This document shows positions 53,558-62,522 of a DNA stretch of 64,000 nt, in pieces. Each line of letters begins with the position of its first letter. Position 1 is the first letter of the stretch. The notes under the pieces are model-generated. The model saw nothing but the letters and a program-made list of their open reading frames with translations. It was not told the DNA's origin and made no database searches. This DNA is from an uncultured Prevotella sp. (GTDB taxonomy: Bacteria; Bacteroidota; Bacteroidia; Bacteroidales; Bacteroidaceae). Location: the NCBI GenBank assembly GCA_934215545.1, contig CAKQAD010000005.1, forward strand, positions 1 through 64,000, written 5' to 3'. Both the position numbers and the translations under genes were made by a program.

Positions 53558-53925
53558 GTGTAATAAGTAATGTTTGTGTTATTTGAGGTTTTTGGGCTTA
53601 TAGCTTTATAACAGTAGCCTTGCGTGTGTTCACGTTGAATGTGCCTAATGATGCGCCCACTGATTATGTCTATGAAATGTTACGGTGTTTAAACGTCAGT
53701 CAACATGCCTTTTGTAGGTAAGGCACTATAGCTTGCTCAAAAATATGTGAAAACTATTAATGTAAAAATCATAAACAGTTAGAGTAGCTTTGATTGTATT
53801 ATGCAATAGTTCTGATCTTTGGTAAGATTTGTATATCTTGTAATTCAAAGGAGCGTGTTAGGATGAAGACCACCAATAATCTATTTAGGATTAATATCGA
53901 TTTATGTGGTATTAGGGTATAAAGC
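53558..53925. other. Intergenic stretch without recognised features
   Basis: About 370 bases between tRNA-Val and the terminator of tRNA-Pro. No open frame of credible size, no clear promoter pair and no repeat was seen. A phrase translating as VFTLNVPNDAPTDYVYEML near 53620-53685 looks protein-like but has no start context or flanking frame. Confidence 0.5.
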
Positions 53926-53962
53926 AAAAAAAGAGAAACTTCAAAATGAAGTTTCTCTTTTT
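53926..53962 (-). terminator. Terminator after tRNA-Pro
   Basis: AAAAAGAGAAACTTC and GAAGTTTCTCTTTTT form a 15-bp stem with a 5-nt loop. On the minus strand it begins directly after the tRNA. Confidence 0.85.
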
Positions 53963-53963
53963 G

Positions 53964-54036
53964 TCGGGATGACAGGATTCGAACCTGCGACCCCTTGGTC
54001 CCAAACCAAGTATACTACCAACTGTACTACATCCCG
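53964..54036 (-). tRNA. tRNA-Pro(TGG)
   Basis: 73 nt. The acceptor CGGGATG pairs with CATCCCG, followed by discriminator A. The anticodon stem CTTGG/CCAAG encloses TTTGGGA, giving anticodon TGG (codons CCN). The T-loop is TTCGAAT. CCA is not encoded. Confidence 0.95.
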
Positions 54037-54176
54037 TGCTTAAAGCTTGCAAGCACTTTGTTTATCATTTAGTATCTTTAGAAGATTACTGCTTGATAAG
54101 TGTTGTTCCTTATTTGCGAGTGCAAAGGTATGAACTTTTTTTTATACCTGCAAACTTTTTCGCGTTTTTTTTCAAA

Positions 54177-55364
54177 TTATTTTATTATTCCTAATTCTTT
54201 GAACACCTTTTTCAGGATTTGCACACCACGTTCTACCTGCTCTTCGGTGTGTGTAGCCATAAGTGCGAAGCGCACCAATGTGTCTTGAGGTGCACAAGCT
54301 GGTGGAATAACTGGATTAATGAACACGCCATTGTCGAATGCGAGTTTTGTTACCATAAATGTCTTATCAACATCGTGCACGTAGAGTGGGATGATAGGAC
54401 TTTCGGTTTCGCCAATCTCAAATCCCTCTTCCTTAAATCTGCGCAGTGCGTAGTTGGTAACCTTCCAAAGTTTTTCAATGCGCTCTGGCTCTTTCTGTAT
54501 GATGTGCAGGGCTTCCAATGCTGCAGCTGTAGCTGCTGGGGTGTTTGATGCACTGAAGATATATGTGCGCACCGTGTGACGAAGATAGTTGATAGTGTCC
54601 TTGTCGCTGGCGATAAAACCACCGATAGATGCCATCGACTTAGAGAATGTACCCATGATAAGGTCAACCTCGTCGGTTAGTCCGAAGTGATCGCATACAC
54701 CGCGACCTTCCTTACCGAATACACCAAGACCATGAGCCTCGTCAACCATGATAGAACAGTTGTACTTGTGTTTCAGTTCAACAATCTTAGGCAGGTTGGC
54801 CAAGTCGCCCTCCATAGAGAATACGCCATCAACAACAATGAGCTTTACGGCTTCGTGTGGCAGACCCTTGAGAATGTTCTCCAAGTCTTCCATGTCGTTG
54901 TGCTTATAGTGCAACTGACGTGCAAACGACAAGCGGCGGCCGTCAACGATACTTGCGTGGTCGCGATCGTCGCAGATGATATAGTCGCCACGACCCACAA
55001 CAACTGCCAATACTCCAGAGTTTACGAAGAAGCCAGTAGAGAAACACAATGTTTCGTCCTTGCCAATATAAGTGGCGAGTTCCTTCTCGAGCTGAACGTG
55101 GAGGTCGAGTGTTCCATTCAAAAAACGGCTGCCTGCGCAACCTGAGCCATACTTATCAAGCGCATTCTTTGCTGCGTCGATGATACGCTGATCGCCAGTT
55201 AGACCTGTATAGGCATTCGATCCAAACATAAGAACCTTATGACCTGCCATTTCTACTTCTGTGCCTTGCTTACTCGTGATTTCACGGAAATAAGGATACA
55301 CGCCTTCCGCCATGAATTTCTGCGGCACGCGATAGCTTTTGTATCTTTCTTGTAATTGTCCCAT
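54177..55364 (-). CDS. spt: Serine palmitoyltransferase (alpha-oxoamine synthase family)
   Basis: The 395-residue PLP enzyme of the alpha-oxoamine synthase group shows GSGCAGSRFLNGT (73-85), H136 in DRDHASIVDG, D208-EAHG211 and the PLP lysine K242 in GTFSKSMASIGG. The same fold serves serine palmitoyltransferase, glycine C-acetyltransferase and 8-amino-7-oxononanoate synthase. The N-terminus (MGQLQERYKSYRVPQKFM) and the divergent lipid-kinase gene 204 bp away match the Bacteroides sphingolipid locus, so condensation of serine with an acyl-CoA is the best call. Glycine acetyltransferase remains an alternative. TAACTTTG at 55436-55443 is a likely -7 element. Confidence 0.85.
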   Translation of the reverse strand: MGQLQERYKSYRVPQKFMAEGVYPYFREITSKQGTEVEMAGHKVLMFGSNAYTGLTGDQRIIDAAKNALDKYGSGCAGSRFLNGTLDLHVQLEKELATYIGKDETLCFSTGFFVNSGVLAVVVGRGDYIICDDRDHASIVDGRRLSFARQLHYKHNDMEDLENILKGLPHEAVKLIVVDGVFSMEGDLANLPKIVELKHKYNCSIMVDEAHGLGVFGKEGRGVCDHFGLTDEVDLIMGTFSKSMASIGGFIASDKDTINYLRHTVRTYIFSASNTPAATAAALEALHIIQKEPERIEKLWKVTNYALRRFKEEGFEIGETESPIIPLYVHDVDKTFMVTKLAFDNGVFINPVIPPACAPQDTLVRFALMATHTEEQVERGVQILKKVFKELGIIK

Positions 55365-55568
55365 TATATTTATTTAATAGGTAATAAAACCTTAAATTGT
55401 TATTTCTAAAGTACCTAATTTTTATTTCTAAAGTGCAAAGTTATAAAAAAGAAGTAAATATCTTTCTTTTTTTTAGAGAAATATGCCTTTTTGGTATTTT
55501 TAATTAAAGAATATGAGTCTATAGGTTTAAATTTATTAACTTTGCCATATATTTTTATTGTAGCAGAC

Positions 55569-56597
55569 ATGAAAAAGAAAGCAATTTTCATAATCAATCT
55601 AATTTCAGGTACGTCGGACAAGGCCGCCATACCTGGACTTATCGACCAATATCTCGACAAGGAGCAGTTCGACTATGAAATAGCCATAACGCAATATGCA
55701 GGACATGCTTCGGAGATAGCCTCAAAGGCAAAGGACGAGGGAGTAGAGCTGGTAGTGGCTGTCGGAGGTGACGGTACCGTCAACGAAGTGGCGCGCGCCA
55801 TAGTCCATTCCAATACCGCACTTGGTATAATCCCTTGTGGTTCGGGCAACGGGTTGGCACGCCACCTGTTGTTGCCACTTAATGTGCGCAAGGCGATAGA
55901 GGTTATTAATGCTTTCGATGTGCGTGATTTGGATTATGGTATCATCAATGGTTTTCCTTTCTTCTGCACTTGCGGAATGGGGTTTGATGCCTTTGTGAGT
56001 ATGAAATTTGCTGAGGCAGGCAAGCGCGGACCTATCACTTACGTGGAAAATGTTCTGCGTGAGGGATTGAAGTATGAGCCTGAGACATATACTATACAAG
56101 ACGAAAATGGCACTATTCGATATAAGGCATTCCTTATTTCGTGCGCCAATGCATCGCAATATGGTAATAATGCATATATTGCACCGCAAGCTTCTATGAG
56201 CGATGGATTGATGGATATAATTATTATGGAGCCATTCAGTCTGCTCGATGCTCCGCAGATAAGTATAGAGATGTTTAATAAAACCCTTGATAAAAATTCA
56301 AAAATCAAGTCGTTCCGTTGTCAGCGTCTGCATATTCATCGCAATGCTCCTGGTGTGATACATTATGATGGCGACCCCATAATGACAGGTGAAGATATTG
56401 ATGTGGAGTTGAAGCCTCATGGCATAAAAATGCTTGTCAATCCGTATGCCGATCGTAGTGAGCGACAACCTAATGCGTTGCAGAACGCAGCGGCAGAGTT
56501 GTTCAACGAAATTGATGCTCTGCGTGAAGGTATAAAAAATCAGGGCAGAATGTTCCAGGCTTGGAGTAGGGCATTGCAACGTAAACTCAATCTGTAA
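55569..56597 (+). CDS. Diacylglycerol/sphingosine-kinase-like lipid kinase
   Basis: From MKKKAIFIINLISGT the protein has 342 residues. The DAGK catalytic marks are G66-GDGT70 and PCGSGNGLARHL (90-101), followed by DYGIINGFPFFCTCGMGFDA. The C-terminal beta domain carries GVIHYDGDPI, typical of YegS/BmrU/LCB5-type kinases, and about 45 extra helical residues. Divergence from spt suggests a role with a sphingoid or ceramide lipid. The true substrate is not shown by sequence. TAACTTTG (55537-55544) is its likely -7 element. Confidence 0.85.
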   Translation: MKKKAIFIINLISGTSDKAAIPGLIDQYLDKEQFDYEIAITQYAGHASEIASKAKDEGVELVVAVGGDGTVNEVARAIVHSNTALGIIPCGSGNGLARHLLLPLNVRKAIEVINAFDVRDLDYGIINGFPFFCTCGMGFDAFVSMKFAEAGKRGPITYVENVLREGLKYEPETYTIQDENGTIRYKAFLISCANASQYGNNAYIAPQASMSDGLMDIIIMEPFSLLDAPQISIEMFNKTLDKNSKIKSFRCQRLHIHRNAPGVIHYDGDPIMTGEDIDVELKPHGIKMLVNPYADRSERQPNALQNAAAELFNEIDALREGIKNQGRMFQAWSRALQRKLNL

Positions 56598-56736
56598 GTG
56601 CTTGGTTTATGAGGCTATAATATGGCTTCGTTATTTAGTAATGCGTCTTTGGTTTTACGTTTGTTTTTGAGCCAATTTGTTGAATGCTTATAGCAAGCAA
56701 GGGGTGCCGGGTAAATGTTTATATATAATAAGGTAT

Positions 56737-57441
56737 ATGTCAGGGCAGGATTTTACATTCAAGCAGTTTGTTGTTAAGCAGGATAAGTGTGCCATGAAGG
56801 TCGGTACCGATGGTGTTTTGCTTGGTGCTTGGGCAAAAGGCGGACATCGTATACTTGATATAGGCACTGGCACAGGGCTTATTGCGCTGATGATGGCGCA
56901 GCGTTTTCATGCTGCTCATATCGTTGCAGTAGATATAGATGCCAATGCAGTAGAACAAGCCAAGCAGAATGTAGCAAGCTCGCCATTTGCCGATAGGATA
57001 GATGTGTTTCAGCAACAGATACAGCAATTTGAAAGTGATTGCCGTTTTGATTCTATTGTGTCAAATCCCCCATTTTTTGTAAACTCTCTGAAGGCGCCAG
57101 ATGCTATTCGCAGTATGGCACGCCACACTGATACTCTTTCTTTTAAGGATCTTTTTGCAGCTGTCAATCGTCTGTTGTCTGACGATGGTGTGTTCTCGGT
57201 CATTGTTCCTACAGAGTGTGTTAAGGATTTTGTGGTTCAAGCCTATATGACAGGCATGCGCCAAGTGAGCCAGGTGGCAGTGCGCACCACACCTCGCAAG
57301 CAAGCCAAGCGTCAATTGCTGGCGTTCTGTCGCTCGTCAAATATGTTGGCCCTCGAGAGGCAAGATGTTTGCATTATGTCTGCCGATGGCAACAAATCGG
57401 AGTGGTATGGTACGCTAACATCAGATTTCTACATTCGATAA
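56737..57441 (+). CDS. tRNA1(Val) A37 N6-methyltransferase (TrmN6/YfiC-like)
   Basis: From MSGQDFTFKQFVVKQDKCAMKVGTD (the start preferred over the ATG at 56677) the protein has 234 residues. The SAM site is DIGTGTGLIA (41-50) with D66 in VAVDIDAN, and the catalytic NPPF motif is at 110-113, as in N6-adenine methyltransferases. The combination of FTFKQF near the N-terminus, NPPFF and a trailing ARHTDTLSF is characteristic of YfiC, which methylates A37 of valine tRNA in E. coli. The nearby tRNA-Val has A at position 37. Confidence 0.88.
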   Translation: MSGQDFTFKQFVVKQDKCAMKVGTDGVLLGAWAKGGHRILDIGTGTGLIALMMAQRFHAAHIVAVDIDANAVEQAKQNVASSPFADRIDVFQQQIQQFESDCRFDSIVSNPPFFVNSLKAPDAIRSMARHTDTLSFKDLFAAVNRLLSDDGVFSVIVPTECVKDFVVQAYMTGMRQVSQVAVRTTPRKQAKRQLLAFCRSSNMLALERQDVCIMSADGNKSEWYGTLTSDFYIR

Positions 57442-57656
57442 CAATTTACACATTATTATTATCTTGCAAAGCTGTTACTATTCTTAAAAAGTATAAATAC
57501 TAATAGTATCTGATAGATTTTTGCTAACTTTGCAGCCAAATAGCTATTTTTGAATAATGCCGTTTGCGGCACATGAGTTTTTTACTTATACGTATAAATA
57601 AATTCCCCACACATAAGGCATAGTGATACACATAATGTGTGAGGCGTAGATGAATT

Positions 57657-60113
57657 ATGAATAAAAAATCCAATACATCAATACAGATGATTGCCGATTA
57701 CGAAGGCGATGTTACAAATCTTTTTAATGTCGATGTCACAGGCGAAGTGCCCATTCTTGCCACTCGTAATATGGCAATGTTTCCAGGCGTAATATCACCT
57801 GTGCTCATTGGTAGAAAGCAAAGTCTTAGTCTGCTCAACCATATCCGCAAGTCGCAGGATGCTGTGTTTGCAGTGGTGTGTCAGAATAATGCTGATGTTG
57901 AAAATCCCGGCATTGACGATTTGTTTGCCTATGGCGTATATGCCAAACTGGTGAAGCTTATAGAAATGCCTGGGCCAGGCAAGAATATCACAGCCATCAT
58001 TCAGGGCTTAGGACGCTGCAAACTCAACAATATAACAAGCACCAAGCCTTTCCTCGTTGGCGATGTAACACCAGCCATTGAAGAGATGCCACTTCACGAC
58101 GATACCGAGTTTACGACTGCTATGGCCGACTTGCGCACTATCGCCGTGAACTACATAAAGCAAAACGAAGATATGCCCGATGAGTCGCAGTTTGCACTCA
58201 CCAATATCAGTAATGATATCATTGCCTTAGATTTTGTCTGCACCAATCTCCCATTTGAGATTTCCGACAAAGCAGAACTGCTTGCCGCCAACTCAATGAA
58301 GGAACGTGTCATTGCCACACTGCGTGTGCTCCATAAGGAATTGCAACTGCTTGAACTAAAGCAAAATATACGCACAAAAACACGCGAAGACCTTGACGAG
58401 CAGCAGCGCGAATACTTCCTCCAACAACAACTTAAGAATATAAAGGAAGAATTAGGTAATGGCGATGGCTCTCCAGAACGCAAAGAACTTCTGGCTAAAG
58501 CTAAAGGAAAACTTTGGCCAGAAGAGGTAAAGAAAGTTTTTGAAAAGGAACTCGATAAACTCGATATGTTCAATCCGCAGAGCCCGGAATACAGCATACA
58601 ATATAACTATCTGCAAACCATGGTATCGTTGCCTTGGTGTGAATACACTCAAGACAACCTTGACCTAAAGAGAGCACAGCGTGTGCTCAACCACGACCAT
58701 TATGGCATGGAGAAGGTGAAGGAGCGTATCCTCGAATATATGGCGGTGCTTAAGTTGCGTGGCGATTTGAAGTCGCCAATCATCTGTCTCTACGGCCCTC
58801 CTGGAGTAGGTAAGACAAGTCTTGGAAAGAGCATAGCCTCTGCCATGAAGCGCAAGTATGTGCGCATGTCGTTGGGTGGTTTGCACGATGAGAGCGAGAT
58901 ACGCGGACATCGCCGTACCTATATTGGAGCTATGCCAGGTCGTATTATAAAGAACATACAGAAGGCAGGTTCTTCGAATCCAGTATTCATTCTCGACGAA
59001 ATAGATAAGGTGACAAAGAATACAGTCAATGGCGACCCCTCGTCGGCATTGCTCGAAGTGCTTGATCCAGAGCAGAATAATGCCTTCCACGACAATTATC
59101 TTGATGTCGATTACGACCTCTCTAAAGTGCTGTTTATTGCCACTGCAAACGACCTCAACACCATTCCGCGCCCATTGCTCGACCGTATGGAGTTGATAGA
59201 GGTAAGCGGCTATATCACTGAAGAGAAAATTGAGATTGCCAAGCGCCACCTTATTCCACGTGAAATAGAAAACTGCGGTCTAAATGCCACCACCGACAAG
59301 CCATCGTTCAATAAGGCTGCCATAGAAAAGGTCATTGAGCAATACACACGAGAGAGCGGTGTGCGCCAGCTTGAGAAACAAATTAACAAGGCATTGCGAA
59401 AGATTGCCTATAAAAAAGCCGTAGACAGCACACTGCCTAATGAGAAGATAACACCCAATGAAATAGAAGGCCTACTTGGTAAACCGCCATTCTATCGTGA
59501 CATCTATCAAGGCAACGACTATGCCGGAGTGGTTACTGGACTAGCATGGACTAGCGTTGGCGGAGAGATACTCTTCATAGAGACATCGCTCAGCAAAGGC
59601 AAGGCTGGTAAACTCACACTTACAGGTAATCTTGGCGATGTGATGAAAGAATCGGCTGTGATAGCATTAGAATATGTAAAGGCCCACATTGATACGCTCA
59701 ATGTCGATTATCGTATATTCGACAATTGGAACATACACATCCATGTGCCCGAGGGAGCAACCCCAAAGGATGGTCCTTCGGCTGGTATCACCATTGCCAC
59801 CTCTATCGCTTCTGCTTTAACGCAGCGTAAGGTGCGTAAGAATACAGCCATGACGGGCGAGATAACATTGCGTGGAAAAGTGCTGCCTGTTGGAGGCATA
59901 AAAGAAAAGATACTTGCTGCCAAGCGTGCAGGCATCACGGACATCGTAATGTGTCGCGACAACAAGAAGGATATCGAAGAGATACCAGAGATATATCGTA
60001 AGGGCGTGGAATTCCATTATGTAGAAGATGTGCAGGATGTTTGGCGCTTTGCACTCACCGATGAGATTGTGGACCATCCCATAGACTTTAAAATAGAAGA
60101 AGAAAAGAAATGA
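57657..60113 (+). CDS. lon: ATP-dependent protease Lon
   Basis: Lon is a hexameric AAA+ protease for misfolded and regulatory proteins. The 818-residue protein has the N-terminal substrate domain (about 30-225: [15 protein letters not shown]), Walker A G380-PPGVGKT387, Walker [10 protein letters not shown], a sensor region and the C-terminal protease domain with the Ser-Lys dyad S708 (KDGPSAGIT) and K751 (GGIKEK). The first ATG gives a normal Bacteroidota length. TAACTTTG at 57535-57542 is the likely -7 element, with a leader of about 110 nt. The next gene overlaps by 4 bp. Confidence 0.98.
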   Translation: MNKKSNTSIQMIADYEGDVTNLFNVDVTGEVPILATRNMAMFPGVISPVLIGRKQSLSLLNHIRKSQDAVFAVVCQNNADVENPGIDDLFAYGVYAKLVKLIEMPGPGKNITAIIQGLGRCKLNNITSTKPFLVGDVTPAIEEMPLHDDTEFTTAMADLRTIAVNYIKQNEDMPDESQFALTNISNDIIALDFVCTNLPFEISDKAELLAANSMKERVIATLRVLHKELQLLELKQNIRTKTREDLDEQQREYFLQQQLKNIKEELGNGDGSPERKELLAKAKGKLWPEEVKKVFEKELDKLDMFNPQSPEYSIQYNYLQTMVSLPWCEYTQDNLDLKRAQRVLNHDHYGMEKVKERILEYMAVLKLRGDLKSPIICLYGPPGVGKTSLGKSIASAMKRKYVRMSLGGLHDESEIRGHRRTYIGAMPGRIIKNIQKAGSSNPVFILDEIDKVTKNTVNGDPSSALLEVLDPEQNNAFHDNYLDVDYDLSKVLFIATANDLNTIPRPLLDRMELIEVSGYITEEKIEIAKRHLIPREIENCGLNATTDKPSFNKAAIEKVIEQYTRESGVRQLEKQINKALRKIAYKKAVDSTLPNEKITPNEIEGLLGKPPFYRDIYQGNDYAGVVTGLAWTSVGGEILFIETSLSKGKAGKLTLTGNLGDVMKESAVIALEYVKAHIDTLNVDYRIFDNWNIHIHVPEGATPKDGPSAGITIATSIASALTQRKVRKNTAMTGEITLRGKVLPVGGIKEKILAAKRAGITDIVMCRDNKKDIEEIPEIYRKGVEFHYVEDVQDVWRFALTDEIVDHPIDFKIEEEKK

Positions 60114-61237
60114 CATTTGAACTACAACATACAGACCCCTGTAGCGATGCACGCACAGGAATAATCACCACCGACCACGGACAGATAAAAACACCTATAT
60201 TCATGCCCGTTGGTACTGTCGGTTCTGTAAAGGGCGTGCATTTTCAGGAACTTCGCGAGCAAGTGAAGGCACAGATAATCCTTGGCAACACCTATCATCT
60301 GTATCTTCGCCCAGGACTCGACACCTTACGCAAGGCAGGAGGACTGCATAAATTCAATACATGGGATCGCCCTATTCTTACCGATTCGGGTGGTTTTCAG
60401 GTGTTCTCGCTCACTGGCATTCGTAAATTGCGCGAGGAGGGATGTGAGTTCCGCTCGCATATTGATGGCTCAAAGCACATCTTTACACCAGAGAGCGTGA
60501 TGGATACAGAGCGCATCATTGGTGCCGACATCATGATGGCATTCGATGAGTGCCCTCCTGGTGAAAGCGACTATGAATATGCAAAGAAGAGTCTTGGACT
60601 CACACAACGATGGCTCGACCGTTGCATAAAGCGATTTAATGAAACAGAGCCCATATATGGTCATCGCCAGAGTCTGTTCCCCATTGTGCAAGGCTGCAAA
60701 TACAAAGACTTGCGTCGCGAAGCAGCAAAGTTTGTTGCCGATAAGGGCGCCGATGGTAACGCTATTGGCGGTTTGGCAGTAGGAGAGCCTACAGAAGTGA
60801 TGTATGAGATGATAGAGGTGGTGAACGAGATATTGCCAAAAGACAAGCCACGCTACCTTATGGGAGTGGGCACACCGCAGAATATTCTCGAAGCCATAGA
60901 GCGTGGTGTGGATATGTTCGACTGCGTAATGCCTACTCGCAATGGTCGTAATGCCACACTCTTTACCTACAACGGCACAATGAATATGCGCAATAAGAAG
61001 TGGGAACAAGACTTTTCGCCTATCGACCCTGATGGTTGCGATATCGACCGCATACATTCAAAGGCATATTTGCATCATCTCTTCAAAGCACAGGAACTGC
61101 TTGCCATGCAGATAGCAAGCATCCACAATCTGGCTTTCTATCTGCGACTTGTCGGCGATGCGCGTAAGCACATTGAGCAAGGCGACTTCGTACAGTGGAA
61201 GCGTAGCATTATTGACAACCTCGGCAGACGTATATGA
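60110..61237 (+). CDS. tgt: tRNA-guanine transglycosylase Tgt, without the usual zinc cysteines
   Basis: Tgt exchanges G34 of GUN-anticodon tRNAs for preQ1 in queuosine synthesis. The 375-residue protein keeps the active site: D92 in TDSGGFQVFSL, D145 in FDECPPGE, GGLAVGEP at 220-227 and the nucleophile D271 in MFDCVMPTRNGR. In place of the zinc-binding CxCxxC cluster it reads DPDGCDIDRIHSKAY (307-320), with one cysteine left. The start overlaps lon by 4 bp (ATGA) and the end overlaps the LptF/G gene by 4 bp, so the three are translationally coupled. QueF and the transporter are at 8815-10002. Confidence 0.93.
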   Translation: MTFELQHTDPCSDARTGIITTDHGQIKTPIFMPVGTVGSVKGVHFQELREQVKAQIILGNTYHLYLRPGLDTLRKAGGLHKFNTWDRPILTDSGGFQVFSLTGIRKLREEGCEFRSHIDGSKHIFTPESVMDTERIIGADIMMAFDECPPGESDYEYAKKSLGLTQRWLDRCIKRFNETEPIYGHRQSLFPIVQGCKYKDLRREAAKFVADKGADGNAIGGLAVGEPTEVMYEMIEVVNEILPKDKPRYLMGVGTPQNILEAIERGVDMFDCVMPTRNGRNATLFTYNGTMNMRNKKWEQDFSPIDPDGCDIDRIHSKAYLHHLFKAQELLAMQIASIHNLAFYLRLVGDARKHIEQGDFVQWKRSIIDNLGRRI

Positions 61238-62472
61238 AAATGAAAGATATAAAGCACAGGCTTGGACAGCTGAAGATGAGCCAATGGCTCTATGCGCATA
61301 CGCATCGTTTGCGCATGGCATGGGCTTGGCTTGCTGCAAAGCTTGGCTTTGTGAAAGTGCTGGCGGTGCTTAATCCGTTTCGCTACATTAATATTCTCGA
61401 CCGCTACATCATTAAGAAATTCATCGGCACATACATTTATAGTATTGTGCTGATAATTTCCATATCGATAGTGTTCGATGTTAATGAGAATTTGGCAAAG
61501 TTTTCACAATATCATGCACCACTCAAGGCTATTGTGTTTGATTATTACGCCAACTTCGTGCCTTATTTTGCCAACCTCTTCTCGCCGTTGTTCGTATTTA
61601 TTGCCGTAATCTTCTTCACTTCAAAATTGGCGGGCAACTCCGAAATCATTTCTATGCTTGCTGCTGGCGTATCGTTCAAGCGGCTCATGCGTCCTTATAT
61701 GATTTCATGCGTGTTGATATCGGCTCTGTCGTTCTATCTCAGTGCTTATGTCATACCTCATGGTACGGTAGTGAAGCAGAATTTTGAGTCGATGTATAAG
61801 AATAAGAAGAAGAATACCAGTGCCGACAATGTAATGCTACAAGTAGACAAAGGCATCATCGCTTATATGCAGCATTATGATAATAACCTGAAACGCGGAT
61901 ATGGATTCTCGCTCGACAAGTTCGAAAACAAGAAGCTTATCAGTCATATGACAGCTATGGAGGTGCAATACGACACTATTAGCGATTCAAAATATCATTG
62001 GACATTGCTAAATTGGAAGATACGACAGTTGCGCGGACTAAAGGAAAATATTACAAGTGGCATGACACGCGACACTATCATACAAATGGAGCCTACCGAC
62101 TTGGTGTATTCAAGAGGACAGCAGGAGACATTCACAAGTCCAGAACTTAAGAAGTATATATCCAAGCAAATCAATCGAGGCAGCAGCAATGTGGTGCAAT
62201 ATCAGGTGGAATATCATAAGCGTATAGCATCATCGTTTGCATCGTTCATTCTCACCACCATCGGATTGGCGCTGTCGTCTCGAAAGCGTAAGGGAGGTAT
62301 GGGTATGTATCTCGGTATCGGTTTGGCACTTAGCTTTGGCTATATCATGTTGCAGACGGTGTGTGCCACATTTGCTATCAATGCCAATACGCCGCCAATG
62401 CTTGCTGCATGGATACCAAACTTTATATTTGCTGTAGTGGCATATTTCTGTTATCGTAAGGCTCCGAATTGA
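61234..62472 (+). CDS. LptF/LptG-family LPS export permease
   Basis: The 412-residue inner-membrane permease belongs to the YjgP/YjgQ family, which with LptB extracts LPS toward LptC/A/D. A basic N-terminal lead (to about 50) is followed by LDRYIIKKFIGTYIYSIVLI, three N-terminal helices with SEIISMLAAGVSFKRLMRPY, a periplasmic beta-jellyroll domain (about 180-310) and three C-terminal helices. Only one such gene is in view; whether it acts as LptF or LptG cannot be decided. LptD is at 3305-6163. Confidence 0.88.
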   Translation: MKMKDIKHRLGQLKMSQWLYAHTHRLRMAWAWLAAKLGFVKVLAVLNPFRYINILDRYIIKKFIGTYIYSIVLIISISIVFDVNENLAKFSQYHAPLKAIVFDYYANFVPYFANLFSPLFVFIAVIFFTSKLAGNSEIISMLAAGVSFKRLMRPYMISCVLISALSFYLSAYVIPHGTVVKQNFESMYKNKKKNTSADNVMLQVDKGIIAYMQHYDNNLKRGYGFSLDKFENKKLISHMTAMEVQYDTISDSKYHWTLLNWKIRQLRGLKENITSGMTRDTIIQMEPTDLVYSRGQQETFTSPELKKYISKQINRGSSNVVQYQVEYHKRIASSFASFILTTIGLALSSRKRKGGMGMYLGIGLALSFGYIMLQTVCATFAINANTPPMLAAWIPNFIFAVVAYFCYRKAPN

Positions 62473-62522
62473 TGTTTTCTGTAAATTCGGAACTTAAAAA
62501 TCAAAAAAAATAAACTCAAAAT

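Noticed and set aside
53600-53700. Remnant of a coding region after tRNA-Val
   Set aside because: The protein-like phrase has no start codon, no flanking frame and no recognised family.
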